Of a stretch of 64,000 bases of DNA, positions 50,598 to 59,209 are shown in pieces. The translations under genes and the position numbers were made by a program. The DNA is taken from the NCBI GenBank assembly GCA_031400505.1, contig JANNPZ010000078.1, positions 1 to 64,000 of the forward strand, read 5' to 3'. How positions within the stretch are numbered: position 1 is the first letter of the stretch; every line of letters begins with the position of its first letter. Under the pieces are notes generated by a model that was given only the letters and a program-made list of their open reading frames with translations, was not told the DNA's origin and ran no database searches. Origin of the DNA: JAIYDJ01 sp031400505 (lineage in GTDB: Bacteria > Pseudomonadota > Alphaproteobacteria > Rhodobacterales > Rhodobacteraceae).

Positions 50598-51949
50598 TCA
50601 GGATTGCCTTCATCGGCGCTGGATCGACCGTTTTCATGAAGAACCTCATCGGCGATGCCCTTTCGATGCCCGCGCTGGCCGGGTCCACGATCGCCCTTAT
50701 GGATATTGATCCAAAGCGGCTGGCGGAGTCCGAAATGGTCTGCGCCAAGATGATCGCAACCTTGGGGGTCCCGGCACGGCTGGAAACCCATACCGATCAG
50801 CGCCGCGCGATTGCCGGCGCGGATTTCGTGATCGTCGCGTTTCAGATCGGTGGCTACAAGCCCTGCACGGTGACGGATTTCGAAATCCCCAAAGCCTACG
50901 GCCTGCGCCAGACGATTGCAGATACGCTTGGCATCGGCGGCATCATGCGCGGCCTGCGGACGGTCCCGCATCTGTGGTCGCTGGCGGCGGATATGGCCGA
51001 AGTCTGCCCGGATGCGGTTATGTTGCAATATGTCAACCCGATGGCGATAAACACGTGGGCATTGGGCGCAAAATATCCGAAAATCAAACAGGTCGGGCTG
51101 TGCCACTCGGTTCAGGGAACGGCGGCAGAGCTGGCCCGCGATCTGGACATCCCGGTGGCCGATCTGCGGTATCGTGCGGCAGGCATCAACCACATGGCGT
51201 TCTATCTGAACTTTGAAGCGCGCCAGCAGGACGGCACCTACCGCGATCTTTACCCCGATCTACGCGCAGGCTATGCGGCGGGCCGCATGCCCAAACCGTC
51301 GCACTGGAACGACCGTTGCCCCAACAAAGTGCGCTACGAGGTAATGACGCATCTGGGCTATTTCGTTACCGAAAGCTCTGAGCATTTCGCCGAATACGTG
51401 CCGTGGTTCATCAAGGACAACCGCCCCGATCTGATCGAAAGCTTTGGCATCCCGCTGGACGAATACCCGACCCGCTGCGAAGAGCAGATTGCAAAGTGGG
51501 AACTTCAGGCGGCCGAACTGCGCAACGCGGCAACAATCGAAGTCAAGCCGAGCCATGAATACGCGGCCACCATCATGAACTCGATCGTGACAGGTGCGCC
51601 GTCGGTAATCTACGGCAATATCCCGAACCGCAGCTATATCCCGCAACTGCCCGAAGGCGCCGCCGTCGAAGTTCCGGTGCTGGTCGATGCCAATGGTTTG
51701 CAGCCGACGAATGTGACCGGCATTCCGCCTCAGCTTGTCGCCTTGATGCGGACAAACATCAACGTGCAGGAACTTACAGTCGCCGCACTGATGACCGAAG
51801 ACCGCGAGCATATCTATCACGCAGCCTGTCTTGACCCGCATACCGCGGCCGAGCTGGATCTGCGCCAGATCCGCCGCATGGTGGATGACCTGATTGCCGC
51901 ACATGGGGCCTGGATGCCGTCATGGCTGCAACCGCGTCGCGCGGCGTGA
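50594..51949 (+). CDS. GH4 family alpha-galactosidase/alpha-glucosidase
   Basis: A 451-residue cytosolic glycoside hydrolase of family 4, which works by an NAD+- and Mn2+-dependent redox mechanism. The Rossmann start is IRIAFIGAGSTVFMKNLIGD; the metal ligands are the cysteine and histidine of GLCHSVQGT (about 172-180) and the histidine of AAGINHMAFY (about 197-206). The N-terminus resembles MelA-type alpha-galactosidases. Its position between a sugar transporter and dgo genes supports release of galactose from an imported alpha-galactoside. Confidence 0.85.
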   Translation: MIRIAFIGAGSTVFMKNLIGDALSMPALAGSTIALMDIDPKRLAESEMVCAKMIATLGVPARLETHTDQRRAIAGADFVIVAFQIGGYKPCTVTDFEIPKAYGLRQTIADTLGIGGIMRGLRTVPHLWSLAADMAEVCPDAVMLQYVNPMAINTWALGAKYPKIKQVGLCHSVQGTAAELARDLDIPVADLRYRAAGINHMAFYLNFEARQQDGTYRDLYPDLRAGYAAGRMPKPSHWNDRCPNKVRYEVMTHLGYFVTESSEHFAEYVPWFIKDNRPDLIESFGIPLDEYPTRCEEQIAKWELQAAELRNAATIEVKPSHEYAATIMNSIVTGAPSVIYGNIPNRSYIPQLPEGAAVEVPVLVDANGLQPTNVTGIPPQLVALMRTNINVQELTVAALMTEDREHIYHAACLDPHTAAELDLRQIRRMVDDLIAAHGAWMPSWLQPRRAA

Positions 51950-51955
51950 CACGCG

Positions 51956-52849
51956 ATGCAGCCGGACTGGATCGCGGTTGACTGGGGTACGTCCAATCTT
52001 CGGGTCTGGGCGATGGGACCCTCTGGCATATTGGCGCAGGCACAGTCTGACGCCGGGATGGGCAAGCTTGCGCGCGACCAGTTTGAAGGCGCGCTGCTGG
52101 ACCTGATCGACGCTTGGCTCGGCCCCGGCGCCACGCCTGTGTTTGCCTGCGGGATGGTCGGCAGTCGCCAGGGCTGGCACGAGGCGCCCTATCGCGCCGT
52201 ACCCTGCACGCCGCTGGATGTGGCCTTCGCGGTAACGGTTCCCTTACGCGATCCGCGGATATCAATGAAGATCGCGCCAGGTTTGAAGCAGGCATCCCCC
52301 TACGATGTGATGCGCGGCGAAGAGACGCAGATTGCCGGCGCAATGGCCTTGGGTGCGCGCGACGGGGTGATCTGCCTGCCCGGCACACATTCGAAATGGG
52401 CGCTGATCAGCGCGGGCGAAGTCGCAAGCTTTCAGACCTGCATGACGGGCGAATTGTTTGCGCTGCTGTCAGAACATTCGGTCTTGCGACACGGCATGAC
52501 GGGCGACGGGTTCGAGGATGCAGCCTTTGACATCGGGCTGTCGGATGCGCTGTCGCGTCCCGAAAAGATTGCCGCGCGGCTGTTTTCCCTGCGTGCCGAA
52601 GGGTTGCTTGGCGAACTTGCGCCGGCAGCCGCCCGCGCCAGGCTGTCCGGGCTGCTGATCGGGATCGAGTTGGCAGCGACGAAACCCTATTGGTTGGGAC
52701 AGGCGATAACGCTGGTGGGCGCGCCGGCAATTTCAACGCTTTACGCCCGCGCGCTGGCCATGCAAGGGTTGTCGGCGCAGGTTTTGCCGGCAACGGAATG
52801 CACTTTGGCCGGGTTGTCACAGGCATGGCAACAAAAGGAAATTCAATGA
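51956..52849 (+). CDS. dgoK: 2-dehydro-3-deoxygalactonokinase
   Basis: A 297-residue kinase that phosphorylates 2-keto-3-deoxygalactonate in the De Ley-Doudoroff pathway of galactose. The phosphate-binding start DWIAVDWGTSNLR (about 4-16), the segment GMVGSRQGW and LPGTHSKWA (about 142-150) are characteristic. Its last codon overlaps the dgoA start (ATGA). Product goes to DgoA. Confidence 0.92.
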   Translation: MQPDWIAVDWGTSNLRVWAMGPSGILAQAQSDAGMGKLARDQFEGALLDLIDAWLGPGATPVFACGMVGSRQGWHEAPYRAVPCTPLDVAFAVTVPLRDPRISMKIAPGLKQASPYDVMRGEETQIAGAMALGARDGVICLPGTHSKWALISAGEVASFQTCMTGELFALLSEHSVLRHGMTGDGFEDAAFDIGLSDALSRPEKIAARLFSLRAEGLLGELAPAAARARLSGLLIGIELAATKPYWLGQAITLVGAPAISTLYARALAMQGLSAQVLPATECTLAGLSQAWQQKEIQ

Positions 52850-53454
52850 CACACCGCCCCCTGATCGCGATTTTGCGCGGCATCACACCCTCCGAATCCT
52901 TAGCGATTGCGCAGGTTCTGATCCAGGCCGGCATCACCCGGATCGAGGTGCCGATGAACTCGCCCGATCCGTTGCAGTCGATTGCGGCGATGGCGGCCGC
53001 GTTTTCGGCGCAGGCCCAGATCGGCGCGGGGACCGTGCTGACACCAGCACAGGTCGATGCGGTCGCGGCGCATGGCGGTCAGCTGATCGTGTCGCCAAAC
53101 TGCGATCCTGCGGTCATCGCGCGAACCAAGGCGCTGGGGCTTGCGAGTTGGCCCGGGGTGATGACGCCGACCGAGTGTTTCGCGGCACTTGGTGCAGGGG
53201 CGGATGGTTTGAAGATCTTTCCAGCAATTCTCATCGGCCCCGAAGGGCTGCGCGCCATTCGGGCCGTGCTGCCAGTGGGCTGTCAGGTTTACGCAGTCGG
53301 CGGCGCTGGTCCTGCGAACTTTGGCGCGTGGATTGCGGCTGGGGCCGATGGATTTGGGTTGGGTACGGCACTTTACACACCCGGACTGACGGCTGAGGAT
53401 GTCGCAGCGCGCGCGGCTCAGATCGTTGCCGCTTATGATGAGGCGTTGCGATGA
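52846..53454 (+). CDS. dgoA: 2-dehydro-3-deoxy-6-phosphogalactonate aldolase
   Basis: A 202-residue class I aldolase cleaving KDPGal to pyruvate and glyceraldehyde 3-phosphate. It has the KDPG/KDPGal barrel: ILRGITP at 9-15, the catalytic glutamate E34 (RIEVPMNSP), GAGTV and the Schiff-base lysine K123 (GLKIFPA). The MNSP after the glutamate is usual for DgoA rather than Eda. ATGA overlaps link it to dgoK before and the lactonase after. Confidence 0.92.
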   Translation: MTHRPLIAILRGITPSESLAIAQVLIQAGITRIEVPMNSPDPLQSIAAMAAAFSAQAQIGAGTVLTPAQVDAVAAHGGQLIVSPNCDPAVIARTKALGLASWPGVMTPTECFAALGAGADGLKIFPAILIGPEGLRAIRAVLPVGCQVYAVGGAGPANFGAWIAAGADGFGLGTALYTPGLTAEDVAARAAQIVAAYDEALR

Positions 53455-54308
53455 TTTTTGACACCCGCCGCTGCGAGCTGGGCGAGGGTCCGCTGTGGCA
53501 CCCGGAACGCAAGCAGTTGTTCTGGTTTGATATCATCGGAAACCGAATGCTGTCGCAGACAATCGAAGGCCCCCAGGAATGGCATTTCTCGGAAAGGGTC
53601 TCTGCCGCGGGTTGGATCAGCGCCGACGAATTGCTGATCGCGTCCGAAACCGGTCTGTTCCGCTTTCACCTTGTCACAGGCGCACGCGACGTGGTGGCCG
53701 AGGTAGAGGCGGGCAATCCGCTGACCCGGTCGAATGATGGCCGTGCCGACCAGCAGGGGGGGTTCTGGTTCGGCACGATGAGCAAGCGTGGCGGCCTCGA
53801 CGCCGGCGCAGGGGCGATCTACCGCTATCATGACGGCGAGGTGCGGCGGCTGTTCTCTGGCATAACAATTCCGAACTCGATGTGTTTTTCGGCGGATGGC
53901 AGGACGGCTCACTTCAGCGATACCTTGACCCACAAGGTGATGCGTGTGGCGCTGGACGCGATGGGTTGGCCAGTCGGTCAGCCGTCGGTGTATCTGGACC
54001 TGTCTCGCGATGCGTTGCTGCCGGACGGCGCGGTGTGTGATGCGGCCGGCAACATGTGGCTTGCGCAGTGGGGGTCGTCCCGTGTCGTCTGCTATGCGCC
54101 CGACGGGACGCTGTTGCGCAGCATCGGGTTTGACGCGCCGCATACCTCGTGTCCGGCCTTTGGCGGCGAGGGGTTGACGACGTTGTTCTGCACCACAGCG
54201 CTGGAAGGGATGTCAGAGGCCGCGCGGACAGCGCAGCCTGCGGGGGGCATGACCTTTGGCGTCGCGGATGTGGTGCGCGGGTTGCAAGAGCAAAGGGTGA
54301 TCCTGTGA
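53451..54308 (+). CDS. SMP-30/gluconolactonase-type lactonase
   Basis: A 285-residue six-bladed propeller enzyme of the SMP-30/LRE family. Metal-binding elements are ELGEGPLWHP (E at about 8-12), TRSNDGRADQQGGFWFGTM near 94-112 (N and D) and the later IPNSMCFSADG. In this operon it is probably the galactonolactonase that opens galactono-1,4-lactone made by galactose dehydrogenase. The last codons overlap the beta-galactosidase start (GTGA). Confidence 0.87.
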   Translation: MIFDTRRCELGEGPLWHPERKQLFWFDIIGNRMLSQTIEGPQEWHFSERVSAAGWISADELLIASETGLFRFHLVTGARDVVAEVEAGNPLTRSNDGRADQQGGFWFGTMSKRGGLDAGAGAIYRYHDGEVRRLFSGITIPNSMCFSADGRTAHFSDTLTHKVMRVALDAMGWPVGQPSVYLDLSRDALLPDGAVCDAAGNMWLAQWGSSRVVCYAPDGTLLRSIGFDAPHTSCPAFGGEGLTTLFCTTALEGMSEAARTAQPAGGMTFGVADVVRGLQEQRVIL

Positions 54309-56200
54309 AACGCACGTTGGGCGTCTGCTATTATCCCGAACAGTGGGACGAGGCGGTTTGGGCAGAAGACGCCGCGCGGATGGCCGCCTTGGGGCTGACC
54401 TGGGTGCGGATCGGCGAGTTCGCCTGGGCGCGGATGGAACCTGTGGAAGGGGTCTACGACTGGGGCTGGCTGGACCGCGCGATTGCGGTTCTGGGGGCGG
54501 CAGGGTTGAAGGTCGTGCTGGGCACGCCGACCGCAACGCCACCGCGCTGGCTGCTGACAAAACACCCCGATATGTTGGCTTTGGACAAGGAAGGCCGGGT
54601 AAGAGGCTTTGGTTCGCGGCGGCATTATTGCTTTTCGTCAAGGCCCTATCGCGCTGAATGCGCGCGGATCGTGACGGAAATGGCCAAGCGATACGGGCGG
54701 AACCCGCATGTTGCGGCATGGCAGACCGACAATGAATATGCCTGCCACGATACGGTGCTGTCTTATTCTGCGGCTGCCTTGGGGGCGTTTCGGGAATGGC
54801 TGGCGCAACGGTACCAGTCCACTCAGGCACTCAACCGCGCGTGGGGCAACGTGTTCTGGTCGATGGAGTACAGCAGTTTCGACGAGATCGGCCTGCCGAA
54901 CCAGACCGTAACCGAGGCAAATCCGGCGCATGCCATGGCGTTTCGCCGCTTTGCCAGTGCCGAGGTGGCGGGATTCAACCGCCTGCAGGTCGATATCCTG
55001 CGACGGTTTTCAGACGCCCCGATCGCGCACAATTATATGGGGCAGATCACCGATTTCGACCATTTCGCGTTGGGGGCGGACCTCGACATAGCGTCGTGGG
55101 ATTCCTACCCGTTGGGATTTCTTTCCGACCGTTTGCCTGCCACGCCAGAGCATCGGCGGCGGTTCGTGCGGCAGGGGGATCCGGATTTTCAGGCGTTTCA
55201 CCATGACCTTTATCGCGCCGTGGGCCGGGGCCGTTGGTGGATCATGGAGCAGCAGCCCGGTCCGGTGAACTGGGCGCCGTGGAACGCCGATCCTTTGCCC
55301 GGGATGGCACGGCTATGGACCTGGGAGGCCTTTGCGCACGGGGCGGAGGCTGTCTGTTATTTCCGCTGGCGGCAGGCACCGTTTGCGCAAGAACAGATGC
55401 ACGCGGGGCTGTTGCGGCCGGATTCGGTGGCGGCCCCGGCCTTTGGCGAGGCCGATCAGGTGGCGGGCGAACTGGCGTTGATGCCGGACGTGCCCGTGGA
55501 GCAGGCTGAGGTGGCGCTGGTCTTCGACTATGCATCCGCCTGGGCCTGGGAGGTGCAGCCGCAGGGCCGGGATTTCAGCTATTTCCGCCTTGTGTTCGAA
55601 GCCTATCGCGCGCTGCGGCGGCTTGGCGTCAACATCGACATTCTGCCCCCCGATGTGACGGATCTCGCGGGCTACAAATTGGTGCTGGTGCCGGGCGTGG
55701 CGACGTTGTCCCCTGCCCTGCTGGGGGCTTTGGCGTCGTTTGCGGGCACGGCGCTGGTCGGGCCGCGCAGCAACGCAAAGACGGCGGAATTCGCGACACC
55801 GGTGCCATTGGCACCCAATTTGCCGGGCCTTGACGCGCGCGTCATGCGAATGGAAAGCCTGCCACCGGATGTAGCAGTGCCTTTGGCGGCAGGCGGGCAG
55901 TTCCTGCATTGGCGCGAAAAGCTGGAGGGGTCGGCAGTGGTGATCGAGGCGTGCCGTGACGGGTTCCCGGCTTTGGTGCGGGCGGGCGGGCTGCACTATC
56001 TGGCCGGGTGGCCGGATGCGGCGACCTGGGGGCGGATCCTGGCCGGATTGTGCGAGAGCCAAGGGATCGCTGTGGTCGAGATGCCCGAGGGCCTGCGGCA
56101 ACGGCGATCGGGCGGCGTGCGCTTCTTGTTCAACTATGACGCCGAGGCAGTGGCGTTTGACGGGGTGGTTGTCCCTGCCGCTGGCGTGCATTGGGGGTAA
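54305..56200 (+). CDS. GH42 beta-galactosidase
   Basis: A 631-residue cytosolic glycosidase. Domain A is a TIM barrel with the acid/base E144 (QTDNEYACHD) and the nucleophile E315 (WWIMEQQPGP); the family start LGVCYYPEQWDEAVW is clear. Domain B (about 385-590) is the trimerisation domain and a short beta domain C ends the protein. Starts with GTG 54305, coupled to the lactonase stop. With the GH4 enzyme it would allow use of both alpha- and beta-galactosides. It is the last gene of the operon. Confidence 0.93.
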   Translation: MKRTLGVCYYPEQWDEAVWAEDAARMAALGLTWVRIGEFAWARMEPVEGVYDWGWLDRAIAVLGAAGLKVVLGTPTATPPRWLLTKHPDMLALDKEGRVRGFGSRRHYCFSSRPYRAECARIVTEMAKRYGRNPHVAAWQTDNEYACHDTVLSYSAAALGAFREWLAQRYQSTQALNRAWGNVFWSMEYSSFDEIGLPNQTVTEANPAHAMAFRRFASAEVAGFNRLQVDILRRFSDAPIAHNYMGQITDFDHFALGADLDIASWDSYPLGFLSDRLPATPEHRRRFVRQGDPDFQAFHHDLYRAVGRGRWWIMEQQPGPVNWAPWNADPLPGMARLWTWEAFAHGAEAVCYFRWRQAPFAQEQMHAGLLRPDSVAAPAFGEADQVAGELALMPDVPVEQAEVALVFDYASAWAWEVQPQGRDFSYFRLVFEAYRALRRLGVNIDILPPDVTDLAGYKLVLVPGVATLSPALLGALASFAGTALVGPRSNAKTAEFATPVPLAPNLPGLDARVMRMESLPPDVAVPLAAGGQFLHWREKLEGSAVVIEACRDGFPALVRAGGLHYLAGWPDAATWGRILAGLCESQGIAVVEMPEGLRQRRSGGVRFLFNYDAEAVAFDGVVVPAAGVHWG

Positions 56201-56209
56201 GGTGGAGGT

Positions 56210-56263
56210 GGGGGTTTCACACCCCCACACCCCCGCAAGATATTTGTGAACAGATGATGAAGA
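56210..56263. repeat. Stop-codon-adjacent repeat, copy 3
   Basis: GGGGGTTTCACACCCCC, a second C run, GCAAGATATTTGTGAACAG and ATGATGAAGA end directly at the phnX stop codon (56264, minus strand). The left end is 9 bp from the beta-galactosidase stop, so it lies between converging genes. Confidence 0.75.
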
Positions 56264-57040
56264 TCAGCCTGTAAGACGTTCGATCAGAGCGGGGAGATCG
56301 GCGATCGTGTCAATCACGTGATCGGCGCCGGCGGCCTTGAGCCTGGCTGTGGCCATTGCGCGCAGGCGGGCGACTTCGGCGGGCGGGGTGGCGGCGAGGG
56401 CTTCGGGCGTAAGGCCGACGATGTTGCCGGACATTGCCACGCCTACGGTCAGGCAGCCGGCGGCGACGCCTTCGGCGATGCCGGGTTCGGTGTCATCGAC
56501 CTTGATGACGGCACTGGGGGGATAGACGCGCAGGTCGATGAACGTCTGATACATCTGCAGCGGGCCGGGGCGGCCTTCGGGCAGGTCATCGGCGCAGACG
56601 AGGTTGTCGGGGGCGTAACCTTGGGCTGCGGCGACGGGCAGGACGCGCTCCATGATCGAACGGGTATAGCCGGTGGTCGAGCCGATTTTCAGGCCCATGG
56701 CGCGCAGGGAGTCGATGGCCTCGCGCCCTCCGGGGACGAGGGTGGCGTAGTTTGCGACAACCTCTTCATTCATCGGGACGAAAACCTTGTAGATGGCGTC
56801 CGTTGCAGCGTCATCGGCGGGGGAGCCTTGGGCTGTTTCCCATTGCGCCGCAAGTGTTGGGTCGTTGAGCATCGTTCGGATGTGGTTCCATTTCGGCATG
56901 CCCATGGGCTGCCTCGCCTGTTCGACGGTGGCAGTGATGCCGAAACGCGCGAAAGCCTCGACGAAGACGCCCATCGGGGCGAAACTGCCGAAGTCGATGG
57001 TGGTGCCGGCCCAGTCGAAGACCACAGCTTTGAAGTTCAT
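56264..57040 (-). CDS. phnX: Phosphonoacetaldehyde hydrolase
   Basis: A 258-residue HAD-superfamily enzyme cleaving phosphonoacetaldehyde to acetaldehyde and phosphate (EC 3.11.1.1). The nucleophile is D9 in VVFDWAGTTIDFG, and the Schiff-base lysine that marks PhnX is K50 in MGMPKWNHIRTML; KVDDTEPGIAEG near 187-198 is HAD motif IV. The gene start overlaps the phnW stop (ATGA), giving the complete two-step 2-aminoethylphosphonate pathway. Confidence 0.95.
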   Translation of the reverse strand: MNFKAVVFDWAGTTIDFGSFAPMGVFVEAFARFGITATVEQARQPMGMPKWNHIRTMLNDPTLAAQWETAQGSPADDAATDAIYKVFVPMNEEVVANYATLVPGGREAIDSLRAMGLKIGSTTGYTRSIMERVLPVAAAQGYAPDNLVCADDLPEGRPGPLQMYQTFIDLRVYPPSAVIKVDDTEPGIAEGVAAGCLTVGVAMSGNIVGLTPEALAATPPAEVARLRAMATARLKAAGADHVIDTIADLPALIERLTG

Positions 57041-58227
57041 GGCGAGACCTCTTTCAGGAAATTGGCGCGCTCGATCAGGGATTTGGCGGGTGGGGCGGCA
57101 GATGTAACGCCCATCTCGTTCAGCGCCTCGCGGGCGGCAGCGACGACCTGGTCGATCACACCCGTGTCAAAGCGCCCGATGGTGCCGATGCGGAAGCTGT
57201 CGACCGCGGTCAGTTTTCCGGGGTAAAGGATGAAGCCTTTGGCTTTCATCCGGTCATAAAACTCGGGGAAAGCGAAGGCCGGATCGGCGGGGCAAAAGAA
57301 GGTTGTGATGATCGGCGACAGCCATTCATCGGCCAGCAGGGTTTCGAACCCCAACTGCCGCATGCCCCCGACCAGCCGGTTGCGGTTGGCGGCGTAGCGC
57401 GCGCCCCGGGCCGCGACGCCGCCTTCGTCTTCATGTTCGCGCAAGGCCTGCAGGAAGGCCGCGACGGCATGGGTCGGCGGGGTATAGCGCCATTGGCCCG
57501 ACCGCTCCATCTCGGCCCATTGCGCGTGCAGGTCGAGCGAGAGGGAGTGCGCGTTGCCCGCCGCCGCCTGCAGCACGTCGCGCCGCGCCAGCACGAACCC
57601 GAAACCGGGCACACCTTCGATGCATTTGTTTGCCGAACTGACCACCGCGTCAAAGGCAATCTCGGCAGGCAGCACCGGGTCCGCGCCAAACGCCGACATG
57701 CTGTCGATCAGCAGGCGGCGACCGGCGGCTTCGGTGCCTTTTGCGATTTCCGTCAGGGGGTTGAGGATCCCGGACGAGGTTTCGCAGTGGATCGCCACGA
57801 CATGCGTGATCGTCGGATCGCCCGCAAGGATCGCCGCAATCTCGGCCCCACGCGGCGGCAGGTAATCGCCCTTGTCCAGCAGCGTGCAGGCCCGGCCCAT
57901 CTGCGCCAGTTGTTTGGCGGCGCGTTGACCGTAGGCGCCGTTGGCCAGCACCAGCGCATGGCCGCCCTTCGGCATGAAAGTGCCCAGCATCGCCTCGACG
58001 CAATAGCTGCCCGAGCCTTGCATCGGCACGCAAGTGTAGGCCTCGCCGCCATCCCCCAGCAAGGCCACCAGCCGGGTGCGCATCTCGGCGGTCATGGCGC
58101 GGAAATCGGCATCCCAGCTGCCCCAGTCGGTCAGCATCGCCGCCTTGACGGCATAGGACGTGGACAGCGGACCCGGCGTCAGAAGCCAAGGTTCGCCCAT
58201 CCGGGGCGGCTCGATGTGGACGGGCAT
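57037..58227 (-). CDS. phnW: 2-aminoethylphosphonate--pyruvate transaminase
   Basis: A 396-residue class V PLP enzyme turning 2-aminoethylphosphonate and pyruvate into phosphonoacetaldehyde and alanine (EC 2.6.1.37). LLTPGPLSTS at 15-24, MQGSGSYCVEAMLGTF and the PLP lysine K201 (SSANKCIEGVPGFGFV) are characteristic. ATG 58227 is preferred because GGAG stands 6 nt before it; a longer form from 58332 lacks a ribosome binding site. No dedicated phosphonate transporter is seen. Confidence 0.94.
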   Translation of the reverse strand: MPVHIEPPRMGEPWLLTPGPLSTSYAVKAAMLTDWGSWDADFRAMTAEMRTRLVALLGDGGEAYTCVPMQGSGSYCVEAMLGTFMPKGGHALVLANGAYGQRAAKQLAQMGRACTLLDKGDYLPPRGAEIAAILAGDPTITHVVAIHCETSSGILNPLTEIAKGTEAAGRRLLIDSMSAFGADPVLPAEIAFDAVVSSANKCIEGVPGFGFVLARRDVLQAAAGNAHSLSLDLHAQWAEMERSGQWRYTPPTHAVAAFLQALREHEDEGGVAARGARYAANRNRLVGGMRQLGFETLLADEWLSPIITTFFCPADPAFAFPEFYDRMKAKGFILYPGKLTAVDSFRIGTIGRFDTGVIDQVVAAAREALNEMGVTSAAPPAKSLIERANFLKEVSP

Positions 58228-58269
58228 TGCTAGCTCCGGTTCGGGTTTTTCGGGGTGGATCATGGGCAT

Positions 58270-58287
58270 GTGACGCAGCGATGACAA
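58270..58287 (-). promoter_or_regulatory. Candidate Pho box before phnW
   Basis: The minus strand reads TTGTCATCGCTGCGTCAC, two half sites related to CTGTCAT separated by 4 bp, 43 bp before the phnW start. The second half has two mismatches. Control of phosphonate genes by PhoB is common, so the site is plausible. Confidence 0.4.
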
Positions 58288-58387
58288 GGCGGGACGCAGC
58301 ACTTTGACACGCAGGTTTTGCGCAAGTGTCATCGCAGGGTTACGCGCGCCAAATAGCAGGAACCGTGATCATGCATGGAGAACATCG

Positions 58388-59209
58388 ATGTCCAACGATC
58401 TGCCTTTGATCGGCGCCGCACTGTCCGTATCCGAGCTGGCTACCTATCGCGACTGGGTGCTGGAAAAGCACCGCGATGTCGAACTGCAGTCGTTTCACAC
58501 TGCCGAAGCGCTGAACGGCGACTGGGCACCACTGGCGGCAGAGGCGAAGCGCTTGCTGGACGGCTATCAGGGGCGTTTGGGGATTCACGGGCCGTTCTGG
58601 GGCTTTACGGTGCATTCGTCGGATATGGACGTGCGCGCCGTGGTGCAAAGGCGGCTGATGCAGGGGTTGGATGTATGCGAGGCTGTTGGCGCCACGCAGA
58701 TGGTCATTCACTCGCCCTTCACCACTTGGGATTACAACAACCTCGACATGATGGAAGGGCAGCGCGACCGGCTGTTCACCAACACGCATCTGACGCTGGA
58801 TGCCATCGTGGCGCGGGCCGAAAATCAGGGTGTCACGCTGGTGATGGAGAACATCGAGGATATCGACCCCTTGGACCGCAAGCGGCTGTGCGAAAGCTTT
58901 GGCTCGGCGGCGTTGAAGCTGTCGGTTGACACCGGCCATGCGCAATACGCCCATGGCAGCACCGGCGCGCCGCCTGTGGACTACTTCGTGCGGCTGGCGG
59001 GTGAGATGCTGGACCATATCCACCTGCAGGACGCCGATGGCCATGCTGACAGGCATTGGGGGATCGGCGAGGGCAACATCCTGTGGACGAGCGTTTTCCG
59101 CGCCATCGGGGCATTGACCGTCAAGCCACGCCTGCTGCTGGAACTGCGCGACAAGTCTGATATTCCAGCCTCGATGGCATATCTCGCGGCACACGGTTTG
59201 GGGCAGTGA
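58388..59209 (+). CDS. Xylose isomerase-like TIM-barrel protein
   Basis: A 273-residue protein of the sugar phosphate isomerase/epimerase (AP endonuclease 2) superfamily. Likely metal ligands lie in LVMENIEDIDP (E near 156), KLSVDTGHAQYA (D and H near 181-184), DHIHLQDADGHADRHWGIGEG near 216-236 and LLLELRD (E near 256). GGAG is 7 nt before the ATG. It is translationally coupled to a metallophosphoesterase gene and lies between phnW and ugp, so a substrate related to glycerophosphodiesters or phosphonates is suspected but unproven. Confidence 0.75.
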   Translation: MSNDLPLIGAALSVSELATYRDWVLEKHRDVELQSFHTAEALNGDWAPLAAEAKRLLDGYQGRLGIHGPFWGFTVHSSDMDVRAVVQRRLMQGLDVCEAVGATQMVIHSPFTTWDYNNLDMMEGQRDRLFTNTHLTLDAIVARAENQGVTLVMENIEDIDPLDRKRLCESFGSAALKLSVDTGHAQYAHGSTGAPPVDYFVRLAGEMLDHIHLQDADGHADRHWGIGEGNILWTSVFRAIGALTVKPRLLLELRDKSDIPASMAYLAAHGLGQ

